Position numbers and translations under genes: made by a program. A stretch of 64,000 bases of DNA, from assembly GCA_023525975.1 (NCBI GenBank), contig CM042035.1:31835001-31899000 (forward strand), read 5' to 3'. The notes below the pieces were generated by a model. The model was not told the origin of the DNA, made no database searches, and worked only from the letters and a program-made list of their open reading frames with translations. This document shows positions 21,444-32,491 of this stretch, piece after piece; positions within the stretch are counted from its first letter, which is position 1, and every line of letters starts with the position of its first letter. Origin of the DNA: Smallanthus sonchifolius (taxonomy: Eukaryota > Streptophyta > Magnoliopsida > Asterales > Asteraceae).

Positions 21444-22581
21444 TGATCGTGATGTCAAAGTCAATCAAAAACAATTATTCTAATCCCTAGCTACCTTAAA
21501 CTATAGTATAATGGAGTCGGGTATCGTATCCACAGGGAAATGGTGGAAAGTATTTAATTATGAAAACTATTTAGATTCAGATTAAAAAGAGATTAACTTT
21601 AACTTTGTAAAATTATTAAGAGAAAACGGATCGCTTCCAGGTTCAGATCGCAAGTTATTGGGAAGACAGGTTTGTACTTAATGGAAGTTACATAGACATA
21701 AATCATTCACTATATTTGATAAAAAAATTAACAATCAAGAGAGTGACTGCGTTGAGCAACGATTACAAAACCGGGTACTTGACACAGATTAACAACTCAA
21801 TAGTCAATTAACAACTTAGAATCTCAGATCTAAATATTCAATGATTCACGATTAAAATCGAAAGTTGATGAATGTATTAAATCAGATCAAACCAAATTGT
21901 TTAAATCAAATCCATGAATCAAGCATTCAAACAATCATATGATTACAAGAATAGCAAACCAAATCAAGTATGAACCCTAGTCTATCACTTACAAGCAGAT
22001 CCTACACCTGGAAACGACACGAAGAGATTAGCCGCTCATCGACATCGTCATCGATTCTTCAATTGTTGGTATCACTTGATGTAGCATCAAAAACTCACCA
22101 AGATTCAAACTTTATCCCTGGAAATCACCCTAGGACGGCTCTAAATCGTGGAATGACAAGTTAATATGACAATAGACTCCTTCATGGCTTATAATTGAAA
22201 TTAGGTTAGATTTTCCGAAATTCCCTTCCCTCGCGTACCACGAGAGAAACTGGGCCAAGCTTCGCGTACCGCGACATCCAATTTAGTCGGGTGGGCTTTT
22301 TCAAGCCCTCGCGTAGCGCGAGATTTTCCTGCATGGTCTTCGCGTAACGCGAGAAACCTAAAATCCAAGAATTTTGACTTTTTATCTTTTGACTTCTCCG
22401 GGGCCCGTGTATGCTACTATCCTCATGATTTTAAGCTCGTGTTTTCCTGTCCACTTATCACGTTAAACCTGTAGCACTCATAAACACCAAATGCAAATAA
22501 AATAGACTCGATATACAAAGCTAAACGCTTAAAACTATACAAAACTCGACACTTATACACAGGATATTTAACCTCACATCA
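21444..22581 (-). repeat. Athila 3' LTR (1138 bp)
   Basis: Begins TGATCGTGATGTCAAAG and ends CCTCACATCA on the + strand. It matches 29897-30534 and 63009-63487 along its whole length except the 31 bp or so (about 22076-22106) lost at the copia A junction. Contains a palindrome array near its right end. Confidence 0.93.
22231..22354. repeat. CGCG-type palindrome array in Athila LTR
   Basis: Four copies of CTCGCG-TAC-CGCGAG variants start at 22231, 22262, 22310 and 22340. The last two have TAG or TAA as the centre. The matching array in the other LTR is at 63137-63260. Confidence 0.85.
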
Positions 22582-22596
22582 CATCCCCACACTTAA
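22582..22596 (-). promoter_or_regulatory. Athila polypurine tract
   Basis: Minus strand reads TTAAGTGTGGGGATG directly before the 3' LTR start. Confidence 0.75.
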
Positions 22597-24852
22597 CCTT
22601 TTTCGTCCCGAAAAAAAATTATGCAATGAAATCATATTAAAAAAAACTTGCTTTTAATCTCATTCTCTTATATCCTTTTATTTCTCAACATGTTAACCAT
22701 AATAATTTGTATTTCGATCCAACTAAACCCAACCACCGATTCTCAAGCCCCTGATTATGTGATCTATAATATTATACATCACCGAACATACAGTCTATCT
22801 ATGGGTCTCACACTCAGAAAGCTACGACTCAGCCTAATCCCATCTCAAGGTCATGTTTAGGCTCGGGTTAAACCGTATAGATTTTCCCACCATTATAAAC
22901 ACAAATTTATTTGTTTTTGAAATTCAGATGAATTATGGATCGATGAATGAATGATACGAGCTTTTATTAACACTTATGAATAAACCTAACCCAGTGTTTT
23001 TTCAATCACGCTGGAACACGATATATGTCACGTAGGCTGCAGTTTTTAAGCAATGAAGTACATAAGCTTCGGAACATGGGTGTATCCTTCAGGTCACCAT
23101 CCCATAGGGAAACATGTGAACCTAACATAGTCATCCAGTATTGATCACTTAAGTCCCGCACATGGGTGTATCAACCAAGTCACTATCCCAGAGGGTAACA
23201 CGTAGGCAAAACCTAAGATCTCAATTTTTAATTAATTAATTAAAGCTCATTAAATGATGGATTATGGAATGTGGGCGCCACCAACTTTCGGATTTATTCT
23301 CATAAAAAGCAAGCAGTGTGGAAAAAATTTTAAAAACCTATAAATTTTTGTTTAAAAAGGTACCTATCACCCTATATTGACAGTTTCGACCTTACCGGCA
23401 CCTCTGAGATAAGAACCCACAAGACATCCTGAATTAAATATTCATTTTAAATTAGATACACTATGAGGATGTTTAAGCTCTTAAGTCGTTTGGGCCTACC
23501 AAAACATTACAAATTATACATGTTTGATCACCTTTATTATTCAATTAATTCCACATTAGCACAGTTTCCGATTGTACTATCATTTTCCATTTAGTTGCAA
23601 AAATTCAAATCCGGGGACAAATTTTTTTTTAAAATTTTTATGATGATTTTATGACTTAAAACAAACTCAAAATAAAGAACACAAATAGACCTGGACAAGG
23701 TCTCCCCTCCCCACACTTAAACACTGCATTATCCTCAATGTAGGAAGAGCGACTCAAAAACTAAAAATAAAATACAAGGATAAGAAAAACTTAGCTAGAT
23801 AAACGATCGTATAGCATTTCATTCGCAATCGTGCCTCGTGAATACTAGCGGGTTGCATTGTACAAAAACGTTCAAGATCAGATTATCATCTCTCGAATGG
23901 AGATTGCGTACGAGAAATTAAATCCAACCCTGCAAAATTAAGCTCGAAACATACCCACACGCATCACATCGACTCAATATGGTGACTCAATTAAAAATAA
24001 AATACTAGACTGACTCGAACGACTCAATTAAAAAATTAAAATAAAGATAAAAAAAATTAGGGTTTCAGCTTCTCTCGCGTGCCGCGAAGATCTGGGGCAG
24101 TCCCTCACGTACCGCGAAACACAAGAAATCAGTTGTCCGTATAGTTTGGTCCTCGCGTACCACGAAGAATTTCTCTCCACCTCTCGCGTACCGCGAGGGA
24201 CCCTCCATCACAGAAAGATTACTTGTTTTTCCAACCTTTTGCCTTTGAAAATTTTTTGGGCTTTTCTAGTCAACATTTTCAACTTTTTCAAAATTCGTTC
24301 TAACTCTCTAATTAAGTTCGTATATACTTGGAACAAGATTTGTGATGGTTTTTCATGCTCGTTTGGCCCCAAATCTCTGGGAAAAGTAAAAATGAAGACT
24401 CAAGGCTCTACAAACTCTACACACGGTATCCTACCCCTAGAGAATGATGCAGGGTCCCCATTGCATTCATATAATCCTCAACGTTCCCAAAACGTCCCCA
24501 CACTTGGGCTTTTCCCAGATTTCAAGCACAAAAACGAAACAAAAACCTAACTCACTTTCGTAGGAATCACGGATGCATTTAGCGTATGCATCAAGCCTTT
24601 TAAACCCCTCGGTAGCCCGAGTGGACGAGTTTAGTATCGTGAGGGTTTCTAGAGAACACACCCACAACATTCATTTATTCTAGACAATAGAAAGTAAAGC
24701 TTAGGTTGCCTCCTAAGAGTGCTAAGTTTAACATCTTCAGCCAGACGCGGTGTACGTTACTTTGGTTATTCATATGCAGTTGCATGCATGCCAAAACTTA
24801 CTGATTCTTCCTTGGTGTCATTGGTTTCCTCTATTTCTAAATAGGGCTTTAG
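22597..24852 (-). other. Athila 3' non-coding region
   Basis: 2.3 kb between integrase and the LTR, where many Athila elements have an env-like ORF. No supported ORF is seen. Four more CTCGCGTACCGCGAG-type palindromes are at 24075-24204. The rest is AT-rich, with a duplicated motif CACATGGGTGTAT (about 23083 and 23160). The open stretch at 24146-24550 overlaps the palindromes and has no family features. Confidence 0.65.
24075..24204. repeat. CGCG-type palindromes outside the LTR of Athila
   Basis: Copies near 24075, 24105, 24152 and 24182 follow the CTCGCG-TAC-CGCGAG plan, with single mismatches such as CACGTAC. The spacing is 30-47 bp, as in the LTR array. Confidence 0.8.
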
Positions 24853-26004
24853 TCAATGCCCATCCAATACTTGCCTGAGGTAATCGTCAAAGTCTTCAAT
24901 CTCGACCTCCATAAACTCTCCTACTCTGATCACCAAGTATGGGCCCATCCATTTACTCTTCAGCTTCCGAGGGAACAGTTTCAGTCTTGAATTGTACAGC
25001 CACACCTTTTGGCCTACCTCAAAGAACTTTTTCGTTAACTTGGAGTCATGCATTGCTTTCATCTTTGCCTTATATGCAGATGCACACTCATAAGCTTCAT
25101 CCCTCAGCTCTTCCAACTCGCATAGTTGCAACTTCCGCTCCTTACCTGCATTGTTATAATCAAGATTAACATATTTAACGACCCATAATGCAAGATGAGC
25201 TATTTCAACTAGCAAATGATATCCTTTTCCATAAACTAGTCGGTATGGTGTGGTACCAATCAGAGTTTTGTAAGCTGTTCGGTAGGCCCATAAAGCATCG
25301 TTTAGTTTAGTTGACAAATCCTTACGATCAGGCCGTACCATCTTTTTATAAAATCCCCTTTATTTGCCTCTTTGATACCTCCACTTGCCCACTTGTTTGT
25401 GGGTGATATGCAGTGGCAATCCGATGGTTCACACCGTACCGTTTAAGCAATTTACCAAATTTAAAGTTCTTAAAATGTGAGCCCTCATCACTGATGATCA
25501 CACGGGGGACACCAAACCTGGAAAAGATGTTACTTTGCACGAACTTGCACACCACTGTATGATCATTTGTCTTAGTGGCGATTGCTTCAACCCATTTAGA
25601 AACATAATCAACCGCCACTAAGATGTACAGATGTCCCAAGGAATTAGGGAAGGGACCCATGAAGTCTATTCCCCACACATCAAATATGTTAACGACCATG
25701 ATGGGTCGCATGGGCATCTCATCCCGCTTCGTGATGCTCCTAAGCTGCTGACACCTTGTGCAGTTTTTCACAAACGTTGTTGCATCCTTGTAAATAGTGG
25801 GCAAGAAGAATCCACAAGTGAGGACCCTATGTCCCGTTTTCTGTCCACTGAAGTGCCCCCCCACAAGCATATGAGAGGGCATGTTCTAACAAATATTGTA
25901 CTTCAGTTTCAGGCACACATCGCTGGATCATTTGATCTGCCCCAACCTTGAACAAATCTGGTTCATCCCAGATATACTTCTTCAGTTGAGACATGAAGTG
26001 TTGC
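24853..26004 (-). pseudogene. Athila integrase
   Basis: DDE integrase on the minus strand. Upstream of the ATG at 25880-25882 the family sequence continues in another frame (HFMSQLKKYIWDEPDLFKVG), so a frameshift near 25985 lies at the border with RNase H. The HHCC finger includes HFSGQKTGHRVL and CTRCQQLRS. The core has WGIDFMGPFP (Asp), ISDEGSHFKN (Asp) and TSGQVEVSKRQIK (Glu), all catalytic residues present. A stop near 25344 follows KGIL. The C-terminal half 24853-25341 (WAYRTAYKTLIGTTPYRLVY, KLKSKWMGPYLV) continues in the same sense to a stop at 24853. Confidence 0.88.
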
Positions 26005-26776
26005 TTCTTCTTCCTAGCCTAATGTTCTGGAATTTTTCCTGAAGTAAATAATTAATAATGTTAGCATACCATGGGTCAGTAGAAACACTTAAAATTTTCT
26101 CATCTGGGAATGTCTCCCTAATTCTTTTAGTGGAATCCTCTTTGGTGTTCACGACCCTTGATAGATGGTCTGCAACTACATTCTCTGTTCCTTTCCTGTT
26201 GCGGATCTCTAGGTTGAACTCCTGTAACAGTAGGACCCATCTGATCAACCTAGGCTTTGCGTCTTTCTTTTCCATGAGATACTTCACCGCACTGTGATCT
26301 GAATACACTATCACTTTGCTTCCCTAGATGTAAGACCTGAACTTATTAAGAGCATAAACAACTGATAATATCTCGATGATTTGGTCAATGAAAGGTAAGG
26401 GAAAATGGTCCTTGTTAGTGGCTGTGTTCAACTTCCTGTAATCAATACATACCCTCCACCCTTTTATGGGTCAGGTGGCTACCTGCTCTCCTTGCTCATC
26501 TCGTATGAGCTGGATGCCTGCTTTCTTTGGTACTGTCTGTGTTGGACTTACCGAACTACTGTCAGATATGGGATAGATGATCCTTGCATCCAACCATTTT
26601 AACACCTCTTTCTTCACGACTTCCTTCATGTTGGGATTTAGCCTTCTTTGTGCATCTCTTGCCGGCTTTACATCCGGTTCAGTTATGATTTTGTGCATCA
26701 CTATCGAAGGACTAATACCTTTCAAATATGCTATCGCCCACCCAATTGTTGCTTTATGAGCGACCAGAACCTCCAT
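25982..26776 (-). pseudogene. Athila RT-RNase H remnant with the RT core deleted
   Basis: On the minus strand 26776-26471 reads IVMHKIITEPDVKPARDAQRRLNP-type RT N-terminus, then a stop and WRVCIDYRKLNTATNKDHFPLPFIDQ. At about 26370 this runs directly into VVYALNKFRSY and KVIVYSDHSAVKYLM of the RNase H. The palm with the catalytic DD motif and the first part of RNase H are missing, a deletion of several hundred bases relative to any complete gypsy pol. The remainder (RLIRWVLLLQEFNLEIRN, ENVVADHLSRV) is typical Athila. Confidence 0.88.
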
Positions 26777-27948
26777 GAGAGCCTTTTCCTATGCCTCGGT
26801 CAAATTTGATGCAATAATGACCGGGAGAGTTTCATTCTCTCCTACAAAGGCATACTTCAAATTTGGCGGTAATTCTTTCAGTTCCACCTGAGGTGGTAAT
26901 TCCAACGAAGGTTTCAAATGGGTGTCTATGGATTCTGGCAAACTTTCCACTTGGAGTATCCATGTGGGTCGTCCCTTTTTAATTGCACAAACTTCCAATT
27001 CCTCCTCTTTAGCTTTCAGCTCATTTTCATACTCAGCTTCTTCCATGTTACACAAAACAGACTGCTCCTTTGGCGCATCCTCATTTGCATGAAGAATACA
27101 CCCATCAATGATATCCGCACTAAAGCACTCATCAATGATCGGAGCATTAAAAGTGCGGGAGAAGACATTTAAACGCATCTTTCTATTACCAGAAGCTATG
27201 TCGACTGTGCCTATCACGCAGTTTATGACACATTGAGCAGTTTTTAAAAATGGCCTTCCTAAAATAACATTGGGTTGGCTCCCTTTAGTAGGGGCGCATA
27301 GTCAAGCACTAAAAAGTCGACCGGGTAATAAAAATCTTCCACCTTGACAATCACATCTGTTAATATCCCGCGGGGAAGCTTAAGAGTTAAATCTGCTAAC
27401 ACCACAGTGGTATCAGGTTTTTGTAGAGGACCGAAATCGTATTGGTCATACAAGCTTCATGGCAGGATACTAACAGTAGCTCCCAAATCTAGAAGTGCCG
27501 TATCTATTTTGAAATCACCTATTTGAATTTGGATTAACGGCGCCCTTGGATCTTGGAACTTAGGTGGAAGGATACCAGACAAAACCGCACTCACATTATC
27601 GGTTAGATCGAGCTTTTTGGGCATCTTTTGATTCCTCTTTTGAGGGCATAGATCTTTTAGATATTTTGCATATGCCGGTACTTGTTTGATTACATCAATT
27701 AGGCGAAGATTAATTTTAACTTGTCTAAAAATTTCCCACATTTCATCTTGTTGTGGGCCCCTTTTATTTACTGGTTTAGATAGATCAACCAATGCTCTCG
27801 GGAATAGGATGGTATTATTCTCCACACCTGCCCCTTGAATACTAGTGGATGATTTAGACTCATTTGGTTTTTCAGAAGCTACCGGTTGTTTGGGTTTAGA
27901 TGCAACAAATACCAGTTCATCATCACTTTCCTCATCCACATCCTTCAA
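26777..27948 (-). pseudogene. Athila protease and linker
   Basis: Minus-strand frames 27948-27457, 27453-27259 and 27217-26789 join through small breaks. The first contains a Lys/Gln-rich gag end and the protease motif IDTALLDLGATVSILP. DLG instead of DSG is usual in Athila. The second continues DTTVVLADLTLKLPRGI and YPVDFLVLDY. The third (MIGTVDIASGNRKMRLNVF, acidic linker EEAEYENELKAKEEELEV) leads to the RT. Single-codon stops separate the pieces (27454-27456, 27218 region). Confidence 0.82.
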
Positions 27949-29717
27949 CCGACAACTTTGTTGTCATAATGCTTACCACTTCTCAACACACTTACCTGGC
28001 TTACATGAGCATTCTTTGGTCCTGACCCTTGATGTTGCGGGTTGGTTTGAGTGTTGCTTGGTAACTTTCCCGGTTCTCTTCTTGTCCAATCTTCAGCCAT
28101 TTGCCTCACTTGCTTTGCAAGAGCACCCACTGTCTTGTCACGGACTTCATTATCTTTCTTCAGTTCCTTGATAGCCTCCATGATAGCATTGAATTAGGCA
28201 GTTCCCATTTCCTCACCTCCTGTACTACCTCCTTGTTGATTTTGCTGTTGATAGCCCCTTTGGTATCTCTGGTATCCGCCTTGGTTATAATTTTGTTGGC
28301 GGTTTTGGTATTGTTGCTGTTGTCGTTGTCCTCCACCCTGCGTAGTAGCACCCTGAAAGTTAGGATTCATTTGATTAGATGCATTACCATACCTGAGATT
28401 TGGGTGATTTCTGAGTAGCAGCTGCTTTGTCTCTACCAAGTTGATTCACCTCTTCAGCCTTTCCTTGCTCTCTTTGGCAGTTTGCTAACACATGCCCCAA
28501 CTCTTCACATCCATCACACACCGGATAAGATTGATTCACATTTGCCACCTCTTTACCACTCTGCCTACCAAGACGTGCCATTTGAATTTCCATGGCATCC
28601 AACCGCTTCTGCATCTCATAATCAACCGACTTCACAGATGAAGTTGACTTTCCCCTTCTACTTGCATTAGCTTGTCTCTTGGATATCACTGCCATCCTCT
28701 CAAGTATGTCCCAATCCTCATCCACATGGTTATAGAAAAATGATCCATTACTAGTGGAGTTAACACCTCTGACATCCTCAGGCAAAAGGCCATCATAGAA
28801 TGCCTGGATCAGTTCCTTGAACCTCTTGAAAGCTTCATAGAATGGCTCCCCCGACTGTTGCCTGAAATCCTTGATTGAAGCTCTGGCCTCATTAGTCTTA
28901 TGTGCTGGGAAGTATTCATCTAAGAACTGTTGTTGATGCTCTGCCCATGTAGCAATACTAGCAGACGGTAGAGAGAGGGAACATTGCTTAGCATGGTCTT
29001 TTAGTGAAAACTGGAAGAGTACCAACTTCACCTCGTCTGTAGTAAACCCACGTCCACCTATAGTTCCACATGTAGCTTCATGATAAATGTGTAGGGCTCC
29101 TCAGTAGCTCTCTCAAAGAACTGTGGGAGGATCCCTAGACATCCTGGTTTGATCTCAAATGCATTACCCCTATGAACTGGTGGAATCACAGGGGAAGCCT
29201 TTAGGGCTAGGGCAGGGTGAAAGTGACTCTCTACCCCTTGTTCATGCGTTGGCACGTTCCTGTTTCTAGGCGGTTCCTCATGATAATTGGGTCTGTTCAC
29301 TTGAGGTTGCCTGTACCTATGCTCTTGGTCAAAATTACCCTGATTTCTCGGTTGATGCTCATAGTCGGCCCTTGGTGGTGGTGGTATCCAATTGTTCACC
29401 CGATTTACCTCTTGATTTCTAGGGTGATGGTTTAGGTCATACCATGCTTCATATTCATCCCAATTCTCATGCTGAGAACCGTGTTCTAGCCCATAACTTT
29501 GTCCTGTTGACAAAAGCTCATTATCCTCAAAATTCGAGTAACTTGGGTAGCTATTATATGGTTGGTAATTATGGAATTGTGGTGGTGGTGGTTGATTTTG
29601 TGGTTGAGTTGGTGGTTGTCCGGGTGGTTGTTGATTTGGGAGTAGGAGACCTGGCAAAGGTGGAACTGGTCCCCTTCCTTGGTTTGGGTCTAGATTCGGT
29701 GGTTGATTTTGTGACAT
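27945..29717 (-). pseudogene. gag: Athila gag
   Basis: ATG 29715-29717. A Pro/Gln/Asn-rich N-terminus (MSQNQPPNLDPNQGRGPVPP) runs to about 29060. A frame change at about 29050 leads to the capsid (KLVLFQFSLKDHAKQCSLSL, WAEHQQQFLDEYFPAHKT, QQSGEPFYEAFKRFKELI), then a zinc-finger-like CDGCEELGHVLANC at about 28490-28530. A Gln/Asn/Gly-rich tail (28194-28439) and a helical segment (27945-28181) follow in shifted frames. The capsid core is well preserved. Confidence 0.85.
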
Positions 29718-29875
29718 TCTCAGGCTGTCGAGTTTCTATTTCTGGATCAAACAAAAGTGGTGACTTCCTTCCTAAATTGCGAGTATAAATAAACCCGTGA
29801 CCTGCATGAATAAATAAATAAAAAATTAGTAGCTCCGAACAAAATAAGTTAAACTAAAACACTAAGCGCACATAT

Positions 29876-29893
29876 TCCCCGGCAACGGCGCCA
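29876..29893 (-). promoter_or_regulatory. Athila primer binding site (tRNA-Asp type)
   Basis: Minus strand TGGCGCCGTTGCCGGGGA, three bases from the LTR at 29897. Athila elements typically use this site. The leader between it and the gag start (29718-29875) has no ORF. Confidence 0.92.
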
Positions 29894-29896
29894 TTT

Positions 29897-30534
29897 TGAT
29901 CGCGGTGTCAAGGTCAATCAAAAAAAATTATTCTAATCCTTAGCTACCTTAAACTATAGTATAATAGAGTCGGGTATCGTATCCCTAGGGAATTGGTGGA
30001 AAGTGTTTAATTATGAAAACTATTTAGATTCAGATTAAAAAGCAATTAAGTTTAACTTTGTAAAATTATTAAGAGAAAACGGATCGCTTCTAGGTTCAGA
30101 TCGCAAGTTATTGTGAAGACAGGTTTGTACTTAATGGAAGTTACATAGACATAACTCATTCATTAGATTTGATAAACAATTATCAATCAAGAGAGTGACT
30201 GCATTGAGCAACGATTACAAAACCGGGTACTTGACACAGATTAACTACTCAAAAGTCAATTAACAACTTAGAATCTCATATCTAAATATTCAATGATTCA
30301 CGATTAAAACCGAAAGTTGATGAATGTATTAAATTAGATAAAACCAAACTGTTTAAATCAAATCCATGAATCAAGCATTCAAACAATCATATGATTACAA
30401 GAATAGCAAACCAAATCAAGTATGAACCCTAGTCTTTCACTTACAAGCAGATCCTACACCCGGAAACGACACGAAGAGATTAGCTTCTCATCGAAATCGT
30501 CATCGATTCTTCAATTGTTGGTTTTGTAGGTCCA
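29897..30534 (-). repeat. Athila 5' LTR, first part
   Basis: Matches 21444-22075 base for base with scattered differences and stops at ATTGTTGGTTT, where the copia A LTR begins. The continuation is at 63009-63487. Confidence 0.92.
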
Positions 30535-30894
30535 CATGACTCCACTACGGATCGATCTCGTGACGTGACGTATAGAAGACACGGAGTGCGGAATCCAACC
30601 GTATGTATACAATAGATGACAGTGGAAACGATAACAATCAACAAGTAAATAATCTTCTCTTTGTATTCCACACAATCACAGAGTTTACAGAAACAGAGCA
30701 TTCAAAGACTTATATTTAAACTGAAACTGCAAACTCCTATTTATAGACAAAGTATCTGCTATAGGCAAAAATGAGACTAGCAAGTTCGCCTCTAGTAGAA
30801 CTTATACACAAACTTAGACAAAAACATTAACAAAACATAAAGACAATTAGATCTAAACTATTACAAGCTTTTGTCATACATTTATGTCCTAATA
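30535..30894 (-). repeat. Copia A 3' LTR (360 bp)
   Basis: Starts TGTAGGTCCACATGAC and ends TGTCCTAATA, so the element-sense start TG has become TA. The CAAGGGGGAGTC purine tract (minus strand, about 30896-30907) follows. One palindrome present in the other LTR is missing and the second has lost one arm (about 30762-30790). Confidence 0.88.
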
Positions 30895-30935
30895 GACTCC
30901 CCCTTGACAATAGCTTGATCTTCTGTCTTCAGTCT

Positions 30936-31401
30936 CTATGATGAGCTCTTCCAATTCTCTGGTAGCTTGCTGCCTGCGTGCACTCCATATCTGTGACAAA
31001 CTTCCAAAACTCTCTTGTACTGCAGTCCTTGTTCTCTCCTTTCATCAGTAAACATGATCTCATTCTTTCTTCGAATTCTTTGATCTTTCTTAGAAAAATT
31101 AATAACATTCATCGTATCATAGAATCTCACAGTGATCTTATTATCTTTATCTTCAAATCTCGCTTCTCCAGTATTTACGTTCACATACCACCATTTCATA
31201 TTTCCCAGAAAATCTTGTGGTATTTTCTTCAATGGAATCTTTTGCACATCTCTTACTGGTTTGAACTTATACTTCCAAGTCACAATACCAGTTCTTAGAT
31301 CAACTATCTTCACTATCTTTCCTCTTTGAGGTCTTAGCTTTTCATACTTTCCAGGTCCACCTTCTTTGCTTATCAGATTTGCAATTACGTCAACTAATAC
31401 T
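30936..31401 (-). pseudogene. Copia A extra 3' ORF, C-terminal part
   Basis: Minus-strand continuation of 50785-53189 after the copia B insertion. The frame resumes with VDVIANLISKEGGPGKYEKL at the junction and continues KIVDLRTGIVTWKYKFKPV, DFLGNMKWWYVNVNTGE and QGLQYKRVLEVCHRYGVH to a stop at 30936. The C-terminus is basic and aromatic. The paralog in copia B (49611-50340) has the same end (CHRYGVHACSRLPENWKSSS-like). Function unknown. Confidence 0.75.
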
Positions 31402-31796
31402 GAGTTAAGGGGGAGTTAAGGAACCATGATACTTGTCATACTGATTCAATTCAAAGAAAAGATGGTGATGACAATGATCCTAGTGGCAACATGGAAGGTG
31501 ATCATCAGTAAGCTGACGTGAATCCTATATCAAGAGTTCAGGGGGAGTCATCTACATCAGACAATATTGAAGGAACTAAGAAAGATTCTGAAGTTAATGA
31601 TGAGATTTTGCTACTGGAATTCTTTCAAACTGATTCTGATGTTGAAGAAGATGATGCTGAGAAGTTAGAGTGTTTGGATGATATTGATGAACTGTTTAAT
31701 GATGTTGAAGATGATATGATTGATAATGAAGTTGAAGAAGGATAAATTTTGGAGATTGAAATAGAGAAGAGTAAAGTTGAAGTTACTTATGAAGGT
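31402..31796 (+). pseudogene. Fragment of copia extra ORF at the left end of copia B
   Basis: Plus strand. NPISRVQGESSTSDNIEG, EILLLEFFQTDSDVEEDDAE and a very acidic run match copia A 51655-51270 (minus). Stops occur at 31509-31511 and 31743-31745. It ends at EVTYEG and runs at AAGGT straight into LTR sequence. The last 46 bases (31751-31796) are repeated exactly at 49611-49656. Confidence 0.8.
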
Positions 31797-31986
31797 CTTT
31801 GAACGCTATGTTTCTGTAAACTCTGTGATTGATTGAATACAACGAGAACATTATTTACTTGCTGATTGTTATCGTTTATATTGTCATCTTGTGTATATAT
31901 ACATTGATACGGTTGGACTCTGCACTCCGTGTCTTCTATACATCACGTCACGAGATCGATCTGTAGTGGAGTCATGTGGACCTACA
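31797..31986 (+). repeat. Truncated LTR (3' 190 bp) of copia B
   Basis: Matches 50593-50784, from CTTTGAACGCT to GTGGACCTACA. The U3 part with TATA and palindromes is absent, so this copy has no visible promoter. Confidence 0.88.
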
Positions 31987-31988
31987 AG

Positions 31989-32000
31989 TAGTATCAGAGC
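31989..32000 (+). promoter_or_regulatory. Copia B primer binding site
   Basis: TAGTATCAGAGC, the initiator tRNA-Met complement with one change (TGG to TAG), two bases after the LTR end. Confidence 0.82.
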
Positions 32001-32491
32001 ATATGCTCATGATTTGTGTGTGATTCGTGAGTGACTTGTGACGATTTATGTACAAATTGACAAGAAATTGATCATTTTTGCAAGTTTTCATTTTCATGGA
32101 GTTTTCATGTTCTTGAAGTTGATTTTGAGGCTGAATTCATGGATTTGAAGGTGTTTTTGGTGAAATTAATCCGATAGAAGTGTTCTAAATCATGAAATAC
32201 TAAATCCTATGGTTCAGTTTCTTCAAATTCCATCAAATCAGTGAGAAATGATGATTTTTGGAACTGTTGGTTCGTGTTTGGGTTGAAGACTCATGTTGTT
32301 ATAGCTGTGTAGGTGAACTTAGTGCTGGAAATCTGTTACAGGGGAACTTAGTAGGAGAACTTATCTGATTTACTTGATTAAGCGAACTTAACAAGTTCTC
32401 TTGGGGTCAACTTCGCTTGATAGGCTTGAAGCGAACTTAGTATCTTCGCATAGGTGTGATCTTGTTCAAGACTTAGTAATTTTTTCTGAAA
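32001..32491 (+). other. Copia B leader with degenerate GCGAACTT motifs
   Basis: 490 bp without an ORF. At 32305-32450 half-palindromes GAACTTAG, GCGAACTT and one almost complete GCGAACTT-AAC-AAGTTCTC occur. The copia A leader (62174-62306) has the same motifs. Confidence 0.7.

Noticed and set aside
24146..24550. Possible env-like ORF in the Athila 3' region
   Set aside because: On the strand opposite to the element, overlaps palindromes, no signal peptide or coiled coil in a plausible order.
29444..29788. Plus-strand ORF with Val/Gly-rich sequence
   Set aside because: Reverse complement of the Pro/Gln-rich Athila gag N-terminus.
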